A DNA stretch of 34,565 nucleotides from Inquilinus limosus. Lineage in GTDB: Bacteria; Pseudomonadota; Alphaproteobacteria; DSM-16000; Inquilinaceae. Numbering within the stretch: the first letter of the stretch is position 1; each line of letters opens with the position of its first letter. The stretch spans positions 1 through 34,565 of the forward strand of contig JAEKLZ010000161.1 of the NCBI GenBank assembly GCA_019508225.1, given 5' to 3'. Below are positions 16,328-24,781 of the stretch, piece by piece. The notes beneath the pieces are model-generated. The model made no database searches and was not told the DNA's origin. It saw only the letters and a list, made by a program, of their open reading frames with translations. Position numbers and translations under genes: made by a program.

Positions 16328-17104
16328 ATGAAGGTCGAGGGTCTGGCGGCGGTGGTCACCGGGGCGGGGTCGGGCATGGGGGCGGCGACCGCCCGGGCCC
16401 TGGCCGCGGCGGGCGCCAAGGTGGCGCTGCTCGACCTCAACCGCGACGCGGCCGAGGCGGTGGCGCGGGAGATCGGCGGCCTGGCCGTGGCCTGCGACGT
16501 CGGCGACGGCGAGTCGGTGGCGGCGGCGCTGCAGCAGGCACGGGCAGCGCACGGCACGGCGCGGATCGCGGTGGCCTGCGCCGGCATCGCCCCGGGCGCC
16601 CGGCTGGTCGGCCGCGACGGGCCGCACGACCCGGCGCTGTTCGAGAAGGTGATCCGGGTCAACCTGCTGGGCACCTTCCACCTGCTGCGCCTGTCGGCGG
16701 CGGCGATGGCGGCGGAGGAGCCGCTGCCGGCGGCGGCCAGCGCCTCGGGTGAGCGCGGCCTGTTCGTCGCCACCGCCTCGGTCGCGGCCTATGAGGGTCA
16801 GGTCGGCCAGGTCGCCTATTCCGCCTCCAAGGGCGGGGTGGTCGGGCTGACCCTGCCGGCGGCGCGCGACCTGGCGAAGAGCTGTATCCGGGTGATGACG
16901 GTGGCGCCGGGGCTGATCGGCACGCCGATGATCGAGGCGATGCCGCAGCAGGTCCAGGACAGCCTGATCGCCACCACCCTGTTCCCGCAGCGCCTGGGCC
17001 GGCCGGAGGAGTTTGCCCAGCTGGTGCTGCACATCGCCGCCAACGAGATGCTGAACGGGTCGGTGATCCGCCTCGACGGCGCCGTGCGCCTGGCGCCACG
17101 ATGA
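16328..17104 (+). CDS. SDR family oxidoreductase (HSD10-like 3-hydroxyacyl-CoA dehydrogenase)
   Basis: A 258-residue classical short-chain dehydrogenase. The cofactor loop is TGAGSGMG at 11-18, with D36 after the second strand favouring NAD. The catalytic residues are S151, Y164 and K168 (YSASK). The block VATASVAAYEGQVGQVAYSASKG-type and APGLIGTPM closely resemble type II 3-hydroxyacyl-CoA dehydrogenases (HSD17B10), which act in fatty or branched acyl-CoA oxidation. GGAGG five bases before 16328 selects this ATG over an earlier one at 16304. It overlaps the zincin gene by 4 bp (ATGA). Confidence 0.88.
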   Translation: MKVEGLAAVVTGAGSGMGAATARALAAAGAKVALLDLNRDAAEAVAREIGGLAVACDVGDGESVAAALQQARAAHGTARIAVACAGIAPGARLVGRDGPHDPALFEKVIRVNLLGTFHLLRLSAAAMAAEEPLPAAASASGERGLFVATASVAAYEGQVGQVAYSASKGGVVGLTLPAARDLAKSCIRVMTVAPGLIGTPMIEAMPQQVQDSLIATTLFPQRLGRPEEFAQLVLHIAANEMLNGSVIRLDGAVRLAPR

Positions 17105-17520
17105 GCAGCGCCCAGAAGCCGGGCTTCACCGAGCCGCCGTCGACCGACGACCTGATCGAGCTGGCGGAGGACGGGTTCGAGCGGATTCCGGCGCGGCTGC
17201 GCGCCATGGTCCGCGGCGTCGCCATCCAGGTGGTCGACTTTCCGGATGACGAGACGCTGGACGAGATGGGGTTGGAAAGCCCGTTCGACCTGCTCGGCCT
17301 CTACACCGGCACGCCGTTCGGGCAGAAGACCTTCGCGATCGCCACCCGGCCGGACATGATCTTCCTCTACCGCCGGCCGATCCTCGACTATTGGTGCGAG
17401 ACCGGCGAGGACCTGGGCCATGTCGTCCGCCATGTGCTGATCCACGAGATCGGCCACCATTTCGGCTTCTCCGACGACGACATGGAGGCGTTGGAGCAGG
17501 AGGCGGACCGGGAGAGCTGA
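17101..17520 (+). CDS. Minimal zincin metallopeptidase (MMP-like, Zincin_1 family)
   Basis: A 139-residue protein of the small cytoplasmic zincin family (PF06262 type). The metal motif is H115-E116-I-G-H119 with G122 and D125 (HEIGHHFGFSD), giving HExxHxxGxxD. The N-terminal part FERIPARLRAMVRGVAIQVVDFPD and LLGLYTGTPFG are typical of the family. Peptidase activity is expected, but the substrate is unknown. It starts within the SDR stop codon (ATGA overlap), so it is translationally coupled to it, and ends four bases from the convergent AI-2E transporter gene. Confidence 0.9.
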   Translation: MSSAQKPGFTEPPSTDDLIELAEDGFERIPARLRAMVRGVAIQVVDFPDDETLDEMGLESPFDLLGLYTGTPFGQKTFAIATRPDMIFLYRRPILDYWCETGEDLGHVVRHVLIHEIGHHFGFSDDDMEALEQEADRES

Positions 17521-17524
17521 GGCG

Positions 17525-18646
17525 CTACCCCTCCAGCAGATGGCCGAGGGCGCGCAGCGGTCGCAGGCGGTCGCAGACGATCTTGGTGATCGCGAGCATC
17601 GGCACCGCCAGGATGGCGCCGGGCACGCCCCACATCCAGTACCAGAAGATCAGGGCCAGGATCACCGCCACCGGGTTGATGGTGAAGCGCCGGGCCAGCA
17701 CCATCGGCGTGAACCACTCGCCCTCGGCGACATGGATGCCGAGATACAGCGCGGCGGGCAGGATCGCGATCCAGGCCGGGCCGTCGGCCACAAGCCCGAC
17801 CGCCAGGAACAGCGCGACGCCGAAGAACGGGCCCAGGATCGGCACGAAGTTCAGGCAGAAGGCGACCGCGCCCCACAGCACCGGCGCCGGGATGCCGCAG
17901 GCCCACATCATCAGCGTGGTGGCGACGCCGACCAGGGCGTTGATCACGGTGACGGTCAGCAGATAGGCGGACAGGTCGCGCTCGATCTGCAGCGAGATCG
18001 ACACCGCCTCCCGCTTCTCCATGAAGTTGGGCAGGATCTCGACGAAGCGGCGCAGGAAGATGTCGCCGAACACCAGCAGGTAGAACAGGATCAGCAGCGT
18101 CTCGAACAGGTGCGAGGCGACGGTGCTGGTGCCGGCGAAAACGGCGGTGACGATGTCGGTCGGGTGCTCCAGCAGCGAGCCGGCGCCGCCGAAATGCACG
18201 CCCAGCCCCTCCAGGCGGTCCTGCAGCCGGTGCAGGGGCTCGGCCACGAAGGCGAACTTGGCCTGCAGCGCCGGCCATTCGTTCGGCAGGTTGCCCGCCC
18301 ATTCTGCCGCCGGGCTGGTCAGCAGCGCACCGATGCCGGCGAAGATCGCCAGCAGCAGCAGGATGGCGGCGATGGCGCCGATCGCGCGCGGGATCCGGGC
18401 CTTCTCCAGCAGCCGGACCAGCGGCTGCAGCAGCAGCTTCAGCACCACGGCCAGCACGATCGGCAGGACGATGTCCCGCGCCACATACAGCGCGACCGTC
18501 AGCGCCAGCAGGCACAGGATGCCGAGGAACACCGTCTTCGGGTCCTGCGGCAGCGGCATCTCCGGAAAATGGCCGTTGCCGTTGCGCCCATGGGCGGGGT
18601 CGATCGGCATGGGCGGGTCCTGCGGCGACGGGGGGAGGGCGGCCAT
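17525..18646 (-). CDS. AI-2E family transporter (PerM/TqsA-like)
   Basis: A 373-residue inner-membrane protein with about eight helices in the AI-2E family arrangement: an N-terminal pair (FLGILCLLALTVALYVARDIVLP-like), a soluble central part with LPNEWPALQAKFAF, and the C-terminal block GIPAPVLWGAVAFCLNFVP with GPFFGVALF. Members export autoinducer-2 or ions, or have unknown roles. The ATG at 18646 overlaps the stop of the uracil-DNA glycosylase gene by one base; a later in-frame ATG at 18610 (PIDPAHG) is possible. The frame extends upstream to 18784 only as an overlap with that gene. Confidence 0.88.
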   Translation of the reverse strand: MAALPPSPQDPPMPIDPAHGRNGNGHFPEMPLPQDPKTVFLGILCLLALTVALYVARDIVLPIVLAVVLKLLLQPLVRLLEKARIPRAIGAIAAILLLLAIFAGIGALLTSPAAEWAGNLPNEWPALQAKFAFVAEPLHRLQDRLEGLGVHFGGAGSLLEHPTDIVTAVFAGTSTVASHLFETLLILFYLLVFGDIFLRRFVEILPNFMEKREAVSISLQIERDLSAYLLTVTVINALVGVATTLMMWACGIPAPVLWGAVAFCLNFVPILGPFFGVALFLAVGLVADGPAWIAILPAALYLGIHVAEGEWFTPMVLARRFTINPVAVILALIFWYWMWGVPGAILAVPMLAITKIVCDRLRPLRALGHLLEG

Positions 18647-19254
18647 CAAGCGTCGCCTGCCAGCGCGGCGGCGGCCCTGACCCGCAGCACCGGCAGCAGG
18701 TCCGCCTCGAACCACGGATTGCGCTTCAGCCAGCCGGTGTTGCGCCAGCTCGGATGGGGCAGGGGCAGGAATTCGGGCAGGCAATCACGCCAGGCGGCCA
18801 CCGTCTGTGCCACGCTGGCCTGCCGTCTCGGGCCGAGATAATAGGCCTGGGCCAGGCCGCCCACCAGCAGGGTCAGCCGGATCCCGGGCAGCAGCGGCCG
18901 CAGCCGGGGATGCCAGGTGTCGGCGCAGATCCGCGGCGGCGGATAGTCGCCGCCCTTCGGGTCGGTGCCGGGGAAGCAGAAGCCCATCGACACCAGCGCC
19001 ACCCGGTCCTCGTCGTAGAAGGCGTCGCGGTCCAGGCCCAGCCATTGCCGCAGCCGGTCGCCGCTGGCATCGGTCCAGGACAGGCCGGAGGCCTGCACCC
19101 GCGCGCCCGGCGCCTGGCCGACGATCAGCAGCCGGGCGGTCGCGGCCGCGCGCAGCACCGGGCGCGGCGCATGCGGCCACCGGCCGGCGCAGATCCGGCA
19201 GGCCCGCGCCGCCGCCACCACCGCCGCAAGATCGTTCGTCGCCGTCGTTGCCAT
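18646..19254 (-). CDS. Uracil-DNA glycosylase family protein
   Basis: A 202-residue protein with the UDG-superfamily fold. An N-terminal Cys pair (C19, C22) precedes LLIVGQAPG (GQAPG 46-50), the water-activating/uracil motif of the family, and LPHPSWRN (HPSWRN 167-172), the DNA-intercalating motif. The middle shows LVSMGFCFPGTDPKGGDYPPP. This layout fits family 4/5-like or uncharacterised single-domain UDG proteins; whether it is active on uracil is not certain. The gene uses TGATG to couple to the AI-2E transporter behind it, an unrelated membrane protein. Confidence 0.83.
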   Translation of the reverse strand: MATTATNDLAAVVAAARACRICAGRWPHAPRPVLRAAATARLLIVGQAPGARVQASGLSWTDASGDRLRQWLGLDRDAFYDEDRVALVSMGFCFPGTDPKGGDYPPPRICADTWHPRLRPLLPGIRLTLLVGGLAQAYYLGPRRQASVAQTVAAWRDCLPEFLPLPHPSWRNTGWLKRNPWFEADLLPVLRVRAAAALAGDA

Positions 19255-19356
19255 GCATCCGGTCTAGGCCAGCCGGGGGCAGAGGCCAAGCACCCGCGAT
19301 GTCCGGTCTCGGATGCGCCGGCCGCAGGGCGGGCCGGAGGCCGTCGGCGGTGGCCG

Positions 19357-20091
19357 TCAGCGCTTCGGGAACTCACCCGCCAGCAGCGCCTCGACCAGCT
19401 CCGGCACCAGCCGGGTCGCCGGGCCCTGGCGGCGGATGTGGAACACGCCGGAGGCCTCGCCCGGCTCCAGGTTCAGCTCGACCGTCAGGGCGCGGGCGTC
19501 CAGCGCCTGGTGGACGAAGGCGGCGGCCGGGTAGACGGTGCCGGAGGTGCCGATCGACACGAACAGCCGGCAGCCGGCCAGCGCCGCCTCGATCTCGGCC
19601 ATCGCCAGCGGCATCTCGCCGAACCAGACCACGTCGGGCCGCATCCCGCCGGCCTCGCCGCAGCCGGGGCAGGGGGTGTCGACCGCCAGGTCGCCGGGCC
19701 AGGGGTGGCCGGCGCCGCAGGACAGGCAGCGGGCACGGTCCAGTTGGCCATGCATATGGATCAGGCGGCGGCTGCCGCCGCGCTCGTGCAGGTCGTCGAC
19801 ATTCTGGGTGACCAGCAGCACCGGGCCCGGCCAGTCCCGCTCCAGCCGCGCCAGCGCCGCATGCGCCGCGTTGGGCTGCACCGCTGGGTCGGCCAAGGTG
19901 CGGCGGCGGGCGTTGTAGAAGCCATGCACCCGGTCCGGGTCGCGCTCGAACGCCTCGGGCGTGGCCACATCCTCCAGCCGCACGCGGGTCCACACCCCGC
20001 CGGCGTCGCGGAAGGTGTCGAGGCCGCTCTCCTTCGAGATGCCGGCCCCGGTCAGGATCACGATCGGATCGCCGGGCTCGATTCGCTTCAT
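19357..20091 (-). CDS. cobB: NAD-dependent protein deacylase CobB (sirtuin, class III-like)
   Basis: A 244-residue sirtuin. The NAD motif GAGISKESG is at 15-23, QNVD at 96-99, the catalytic His 114 in HMHG, and four zinc Cys at 122, 125, 141 and 144. Y59 and R62 in FYNARRR are the Yxx R pair that lets class III sirtuins accept succinyl- and malonyl-lysine, so it is probably a deacetylase and desuccinylase. It closely follows the E. coli CobB pattern (VWFGEMPL, ELNLEP). It acts in the cytoplasm, for example on acetyl-CoA synthetase. The ATG at 20091 has no strong ribosome site, but the frame before it is low-complexity His/Arg. Confidence 0.93.
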   Translation of the reverse strand: MKRIEPGDPIVILTGAGISKESGLDTFRDAGGVWTRVRLEDVATPEAFERDPDRVHGFYNARRRTLADPAVQPNAAHAALARLERDWPGPVLLVTQNVDDLHERGGSRRLIHMHGQLDRARCLSCGAGHPWPGDLAVDTPCPGCGEAGGMRPDVVWFGEMPLAMAEIEAALAGCRLFVSIGTSGTVYPAAAFVHQALDARALTVELNLEPGEASGVFHIRRQGPATRLVPELVEALLAGEFPKR

Positions 20092-20166
20092 CCGTCGATG
20101 ATGATGGCGGCGGGGCCGGGGCTCAACGGCTCTTGTCGGCGCGCCGCGGCCCCCAATCTGTTGCCT

Positions 20167-21003
20167 ATGACCGACGCAGCCGCCGCCCTGCCCGTCCCGC
20201 TGCCCCTGCCGCCCGATGCCATGGCCGACCTGGCCGCAGCCAAGGCGGTGCTCGACCAGGATTCGCTGGTGGCGCGGCTGTCGGCAATGGCCGGAACGCC
20301 GGTCGAGGCACTGAAGCGCAACCTGCCGGCCGGAGTGCAGTCCGTGCTCGACGGCGCCGTTCGCCGTGCCCTGACCACGGCGCTGAAGGCGGCGCTGCGC
20401 AGCGGCCCCGGCCGCCGGGTGCCGCGCGGGCCGGAGGCCTGGCTGCATCGCGGCTTGGCGGCGGCCAGCGGTGCCGCCGGCGGCGGCTTCGGCCTGCCCG
20501 GCACGCTGCTGGAGCTGCCGGTCTCCACCGGCCTGCTGCTGCGCCAGATCGCGGCCGAGGCCGCGGCGGCGGGCGAGGACCCGGCCAGCCCGGAAACCGC
20601 GATCGAATGCCTGAAGGTCTTCGCCATGGGCCGGCCCGACCCGTCCGACGATTCGGTCGAGACCGGCTATCTCGCCACCCGCATCGCCCTGGCCCGGGTG
20701 GTGCCGAACGCGACCGCGACGGTGATGCCGCGGCTGGTGTCGATGGTCGCCGCCCGGTTCAGCGGCCCGGTGCTGCTGAAGCTGTCGGCCCAGGCCGCCC
20801 CGGTGCTGGGCGCCGCCGCCGGCGCCGCGGTCAACCTCGCCTTCCTGGAGCATTTCCGGCGCCTGGCGCGGGCCCATTTCACCGTGCGGCGGCTGGAGCG
20901 GACCCACGGCACCGCGGCGGTGCGGCTGGCCTATGAGAGCCTGCGGCCGACCCTGCCGCCGCCGGACCTCACGGCATTGCCCAAGAGGCGCGGCCGAAGC
21001 TGA
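20167..21003 (+). CDS. EcsC family protein
   Basis: A 278-residue protein with the EcsC pattern: an N-terminal helical part, then GLAAASGAAGGGFGLPGTLLELP, LLLRQIAAEAAAAGED, ECLKVFAMG and a C-terminal alpha-helical block (VLLKLSAQAAPVLGAAAGAA, NLAFLEHFRRLARAHF). The family was named from a Bacillus gene linked to secretion, but its activity is unknown; the Gly/Ala-rich helices suggest membrane association. The ATG at 20167 fits the family length. No strong ribosome site is seen. The long frame upstream is a shadow of the sirtuin and glycosylase genes on the other strand. Confidence 0.85.
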   Translation: MTDAAAALPVPLPLPPDAMADLAAAKAVLDQDSLVARLSAMAGTPVEALKRNLPAGVQSVLDGAVRRALTTALKAALRSGPGRRVPRGPEAWLHRGLAAASGAAGGGFGLPGTLLELPVSTGLLLRQIAAEAAAAGEDPASPETAIECLKVFAMGRPDPSDDSVETGYLATRIALARVVPNATATVMPRLVSMVAARFSGPVLLKLSAQAAPVLGAAAGAAVNLAFLEHFRRLARAHFTVRRLERTHGTAAVRLAYESLRPTLPPPDLTALPKRRGRS

Positions 21004-21071
21004 TCCAACAGGCATAATTATCTATTAAATATTGTTATATAAATCTACATGACGCCGGGATATGTAAATTA

Positions 21072-21116
21072 ATGGGTCGCGCCACGGCGCGCCGTTTCTG
21101 CCCGAGGCTGCCATGA
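21072..21116 (+). CDS. Possible 14-residue upstream ORF coupled to the oxygenase gene
   Basis: ATG at 21072 encodes MGRATARRFCPRLP and stops with a TGA that overlaps the ATG of the next gene (ATGA at 21113-21116). The AT-rich region before it (21007-21070) looks like a promoter. One Cys codon is present. The overlap would allow coupled translation, but the ribosome site before 21072 is poor. It may be a chance frame. Confidence 0.25.
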   Translation: MGRATARRFCPRLP

Positions 21117-22144
21117 CCACCGACACGCTCGCCTTGCCGCTGCTCGACCTGTCCCGGCTCGATGCGGGGCCGGCGCCGCGCCAGGCCTTTCTGGATCAGC
21201 TGCGCGTGGCCGCCCGGGATGTCGGTTTCTTCTATCTCCGCGGCCATGGCGTGCCGGAGACGCTGGTGGCGCAGGTGAAAGCCGAGGCGCGCCGCTTCTT
21301 CGCTCTGCCGGAGGCCGACAAGCTGGCGATCGAGATGGTGCATTCGCCCCACTTCCGCGGCTACACCCGCGCCGCCTGGGAGCGGACGCGCGGCGAGCCG
21401 GACTGGCGCGAGCAGTTCGACATCGGGGCGGAGCGGACGGCGATCCCGCAGGGGCCGGGCGTGCCGCCCTGGCTGCGGTTGCAGGGGCCGAACCAGTGGC
21501 CGGCGGCGCAGCCGGAGCTGAGGACCGCGCTGCTGCGGTGGCAGGCGGAGCTGACGCGGGTGGCGATCCGCCTGCTCGAGGCCTTCGCCGTGGCGCTCGG
21601 CCAGGGCGAGGATGCGCTGGCGCCGATCTATGGCGACACGCCGAACCAGCACATCAAGATCATCCGCTATCCCGGCCGCGAGGCCACCGGCAGCAGCCAG
21701 GGTGTCGGCGCACACAAGGATTCGGGATTCCTGACCCTGCTGCTGCAGGACACCCAGCGCGGCCTGCAGGTCGAAGGCGAGGACGGGCGCTGGATCGATG
21801 CCGAGCCGGTGCCGGGCACCTTCGTGGTCAATATCGGCGAGCTGCTGGAGCTCGCGACCAACGGCTATCTCCGCGCCACGGTGCACCGGGTGATCACGCC
21901 GCCGGCCGGCACCGACCGGCTGTCGGTCGCCTTCTTCCTCGGCGCCCGGCTCGACGCCACCGTGCCGCTGCTCGACCTGCCGCCGGCCCTGGCGGCGGAG
22001 GCGCGCGGCCCGGCCAGCGACCCGCAAAACCCGCTGTTCCACGATGTCGGCCCGAACTACCTGAAGGGCCGGCTGCGCTCGCACCCCGACGTGGCGCAGC
22101 GCCACTATGCCGACGTCCTGGCGGCCCAAGCCGCCACCACCTGA
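21113..22144 (+). CDS. Isopenicillin N synthase family 2-oxoglutarate/Fe(II) oxygenase
   Basis: A 343-residue cytoplasmic oxygenase. The N-terminal non-heme dioxygenase part has GFFYLRGHGVPETL, typical of the family. The iron site is H201, D203 (GAHKDSG) and H258 (ATVHRV), and R269-x-S271 (DRLSVAFF) anchors 2-oxoglutarate. Members hydroxylate or desaturate small molecules; isopenicillin N synthase itself is only one branch, and true beta-lactam synthesis is not implied. GAGG lies five bases before the ATG. The MetQ-like gene follows 33 bp later on the same strand, suggesting that its substrate is an imported amino acid or thioether (inference). Confidence 0.88.
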   Translation: MTTDTLALPLLDLSRLDAGPAPRQAFLDQLRVAARDVGFFYLRGHGVPETLVAQVKAEARRFFALPEADKLAIEMVHSPHFRGYTRAAWERTRGEPDWREQFDIGAERTAIPQGPGVPPWLRLQGPNQWPAAQPELRTALLRWQAELTRVAIRLLEAFAVALGQGEDALAPIYGDTPNQHIKIIRYPGREATGSSQGVGAHKDSGFLTLLLQDTQRGLQVEGEDGRWIDAEPVPGTFVVNIGELLELATNGYLRATVHRVITPPAGTDRLSVAFFLGARLDATVPLLDLPPALAAEARGPASDPQNPLFHDVGPNYLKGRLRSHPDVAQRHYADVLAAQAATT

Positions 22145-22177
22145 ACACGCCGCGCCACCTAAACCCACAGGTCCATC

Positions 22178-22996
22178 ATGATCCGTACCCTGACCGCCCG
22201 CCTGGCGCGGGCGGCGATCGCTGCCGCCTTGCCCTTCGCCTTCGCCGGCGCCGCCCTGGCGCAGGACGCGCCCCTGAAGGTCGCCGCCGACGCCGTGCCG
22301 CATGCCGAGATCCTGGCCTTCGTGCAGAGCCAGGCGCCCGACCTGAAGCTCGACATCATCGAGCTGTCGACCGCGGTGAACCCGAACGAGCTGCTGGCGC
22401 ATGGCGACGTCGACGCCAACTACTTCCAGCACCTGCCCTATCTGCGCTCGCAGGAGCAGGCGCTGGGCCAGAGTTTCGCCGTCGCCGCCACCGTGCATAT
22501 CGAGCCGCTGGGCGTCTATTCCCGCAAGGTGAAGAGCTTCGCCGAGGTGAAGGATGGCGGCACCGTGGCGGTGCCGAACAACGTCACCAATCTCAGCCGC
22601 GCCCTCTATCTGCTGCAGGACCAGAAGCTGATCCGGCTGAAGGACGGCTTCGCCGAGCCGGACAAGCAGCTGGCGACGCCGAACGACATCGCCGAGAACC
22701 CGAAGCACCTGAAGGTGCTGGAGGTCGAATCGGCGCTGCTGCCGCGGGCGCTGGACGATGTCGACCTAGCGGTGATCAACGGCAATTACGCGCTCGAGGC
22801 CGGTCTCACCCCGGCGAAGGACGCGCTGGGGCTGGAGCAGGCCGAGGGCAACCCCTACGCCAACATCCTGGTGACGACGCCGAAGCTGGCGGACGACCCG
22901 CGGATCAAGCGGCTGGCCGAAGTCCTGACCTCGCCGGCCGTGGCCAAGTTCATCCGCGACCGCTATCAGGGGTCGGTCATTCCCGTCGGCGGCTGA
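22178..22996 (+). CDS. metQ: MetQ/NlpA family substrate-binding protein
   Basis: A 272-residue binding protein of the D-methionine family. A Sec signal peptide runs to about residue 28 (ALA before QDAPLKVAADAVPHAEI); there is no lipobox Cys, so the protein is probably periplasmic rather than a lipoprotein. Family blocks are VNPNELLAHGDVDANYFQHLPYL-like, AATVHIEPLGVYSRKVKS, TVAVPNNVTNLSRALYLLQ, AVINGNYA and NPYANILV. It binds methionine or a related amino acid. No metN or metI gene is linked; it follows the IPNS-like oxygenase and ends 15 bp from a convergent acetyltransferase gene. It must use a transporter from elsewhere. Confidence 0.88.
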   Translation: MIRTLTARLARAAIAAALPFAFAGAALAQDAPLKVAADAVPHAEILAFVQSQAPDLKLDIIELSTAVNPNELLAHGDVDANYFQHLPYLRSQEQALGQSFAVAATVHIEPLGVYSRKVKSFAEVKDGGTVAVPNNVTNLSRALYLLQDQKLIRLKDGFAEPDKQLATPNDIAENPKHLKVLEVESALLPRALDDVDLAVINGNYALEAGLTPAKDALGLEQAEGNPYANILVTTPKLADDPRIKRLAEVLTSPAVAKFIRDRYQGSVIPVGG

Positions 22997-23011
22997 GGAA
23001 CGGCGCGGGCC

Positions 23012-23824
23012 TCACCGGGGTCTGCGCATCCACTCCACGGCGGCGTCGACGATCCCGCGGACGGGCAGCAGGCGGCACTCCGCCATGCCGACCGGTCCGC
23101 GGGCGACCAGCCCCGGCCGGCGGTCCAGCTCCGCGCCGATCGCCTCGAAATCGCCGGTGTCGTAGTCCGGCCCGTCGACCGTGATCCAGCGCCGCGCGCC
23201 GTCGACCCGTGCGGGCAGGCCGGTGCGCATGGTGCGGAGCATGCCGGCCTTGTGCTCGGCCAGGTGGAAGGACGTGCAGGTGGCATAGCCCGTCCCCAGG
23301 AACAGCACCCGGGCCTCCACCTCGTACAGCCGAGCCAGCGGGGAGCCCTCGCCCAGCCACGCATCGAGGGGATGGGGCGCGGCGACGGCCTCGGCCCCGG
23401 CGCCCCAGGCGGCGAAGGACACCTGCGGATGGGTGCTGCGAATCACGCCGGGCGCGGACCGGAAGGTCTCGGCGATGGCGCCGACGCCGCGCGTCGGCGA
23501 CAGGCGGGGATCGTAGACCGGCATCTCCGCCCGGATCGGCTCGATCCACTCCTCCGGCACCGGCGGGGCCCGCCACTCCGCGGGATCGGACAAGCCGCTG
23601 GTGAAGGCCGGCATCGCCAGCAGGCCGGTCGGGCCGACCGCGGCCATCAGCGCCTCCACCACCGCCTGGGCTCCTCCGGCGACGAAGCCCAGCGCCGACA
23701 GCGAGCTGTGGACCAGCAGCCGGTCGCCGGCGCGGATGCCCAGCGCCTCCAGCCCGGCCCGCAGCCGGGACAGCGTGACCGGGCCGCCGCTCGTGCGCCG
23801 TATCGCCGCCGATTCGTCACCCAT
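23012..23824 (-). CDS. Aminoglycoside N(3)-acetyltransferase-like protein (AAC(3) family)
   Basis: A 270-residue acetyl-CoA-dependent acetyltransferase of the AAC(3) fold. Family blocks are LLVHSSLSALGFVAGG at 37-50, LLAMPAFT, STHPQVSFAAWG with the likely catalytic H132, and VLFLGTGYATCTSFHLAEH. The start at 23824 has GGGGA seven bases upstream; a frame extension to 23872 would overlap the LysR gene. True resistance enzymes acetylate the 3-amino group of gentamicin-type drugs, but many chromosomal relatives act on other amines, so resistance is not shown. It lies convergent to the MetQ gene and downstream of a LysR gene on the same strand. Confidence 0.85.
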   Translation of the reverse strand: MGDESAAIRRTSGGPVTLSRLRAGLEALGIRAGDRLLVHSSLSALGFVAGGAQAVVEALMAAVGPTGLLAMPAFTSGLSDPAEWRAPPVPEEWIEPIRAEMPVYDPRLSPTRGVGAIAETFRSAPGVIRSTHPQVSFAAWGAGAEAVAAPHPLDAWLGEGSPLARLYEVEARVLFLGTGYATCTSFHLAEHKAGMLRTMRTGLPARVDGARRWITVDGPDYDTGDFEAIGAELDRRPGLVARGPVGMAECRLLPVRGIVDAAVEWMRRPR

Positions 23825-23868
23825 CGCAAAATCCCCGCTTCGACTCCACGCCGCACCAGGATCGGCCT

Positions 23869-24780
23869 TCATCCGCGGCCGGCGGCCAGGGTGTCGGCGC
23901 GGATGAAATCGATGAAGGCGCGCAGCGCCGCCGGCATCTGGCGCTGGCGCGGATAGTACAGGAAGAAGCCCGGGAAGGGCGGCGTCCAGTCCAGCAGCAG
24001 CGGCACCAGCCGCCCTTCCGCCAGCTCGGCCGTGACCATGCCCTCGAACACGAAGGCCAGGCCGGTGCCGTCCAGCGCCGACCGGATCAGCAGCCGCTGG
24101 TCGTTGTTGACGATCAGCGGTCCGTTCGGGCTGACCGACAGCTCCCGGCCGTCCTTCTCGAACTCCCAGGCATAGATCACGCCGCTCGGGAAGCGGTAGC
24201 CGAGGCAGGCATGCTCGGTCAGGTCGCGCGGCGTCTCCGGCCGCGGCCGCCGCGCGAGATAGGCGGGCGCGGCGACCACGACCAGCCGCTGCTCGCCACC
24301 GAAGCGCACCGCCACCATGTCGCGCTCCAACTGCTCGCCGAGGCGGACACCGGCATCGAAACCGCCGGCGACGATGTCGATCAGCGCGCTGGTGACCGAG
24401 ACCTCCAGCCGGATCTCAGGATAGGCCTCCAGGAACCGCGCCAGCATCGACGCCAGGATCAGCTCCGCCGCCGGAATCGAGGCGGTGATCTTCAGCGATC
24501 CGGCCGGCTGGCGGCGGAACTGGTCGATCTCCCCGACGGCGACTTCGATGTCGCGGAAGGCGGGCTCCAGCCGGGCCAGCAGCCGCTCGCCCGCCTCGGT
24601 CGGCGTGACGCTGCGGGTGGTGCGGTTCAGCAGTCGGACGCCCAGCCGCTCCTCCAGCCCGCGGATCGCGTGGCTGAGGGCGGAGGCGGAGAGGGCCAGC
24701 TCGATCGCCGCCTTGCGGAAGCTGCGATGCCGCGCCACCGCGGCGAAGGCGGCCAGATCGGGCAGGTCGGGGCGAAGCAT
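23869..24780 (-). CDS. LysR family transcriptional regulator
   Basis: A 303-residue LTTR. The helix-turn-helix lies at about 5-62 (FAAVARHRSFRKAAIELALSA, RLLNRTTRSVTPTEAGERLL). The effector domain follows (LKITASIPAAELILASMLARF, DAGVRLGE, LVVVAAPAYLARR). The group is the common one that controls an adjacent aldo/keto reductase or other oxidoreductase. It is divergent from the aldo/keto reductase that starts at 24907 and probably controls it. An inverted repeat with T-N11-A spacing sits directly before its start (24782-24801). No ligand can be named. Confidence 0.92.
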   Translation of the reverse strand: MLRPDLPDLAAFAAVARHRSFRKAAIELALSASALSHAIRGLEERLGVRLLNRTTRSVTPTEAGERLLARLEPAFRDIEVAVGEIDQFRRQPAGSLKITASIPAAELILASMLARFLEAYPEIRLEVSVTSALIDIVAGGFDAGVRLGEQLERDMVAVRFGGEQRLVVVAAPAYLARRPRPETPRDLTEHACLGYRFPSGVIYAWEFEKDGRELSVSPNGPLIVNNDQRLLIRSALDGTGLAFVFEGMVTAELAEGRLVPLLLDWTPPFPGFFLYYPRQRQMPAALRAFIDFIRADTLAAGRG

Positions 24781-24781
24781 T

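Noticed and set aside
16211-17032. Upstream extension of the YciI gene
   Set aside because: It is antisense to the SDR gene; the YciI domain starts exactly at the ATG with a ribosome site at 16210.
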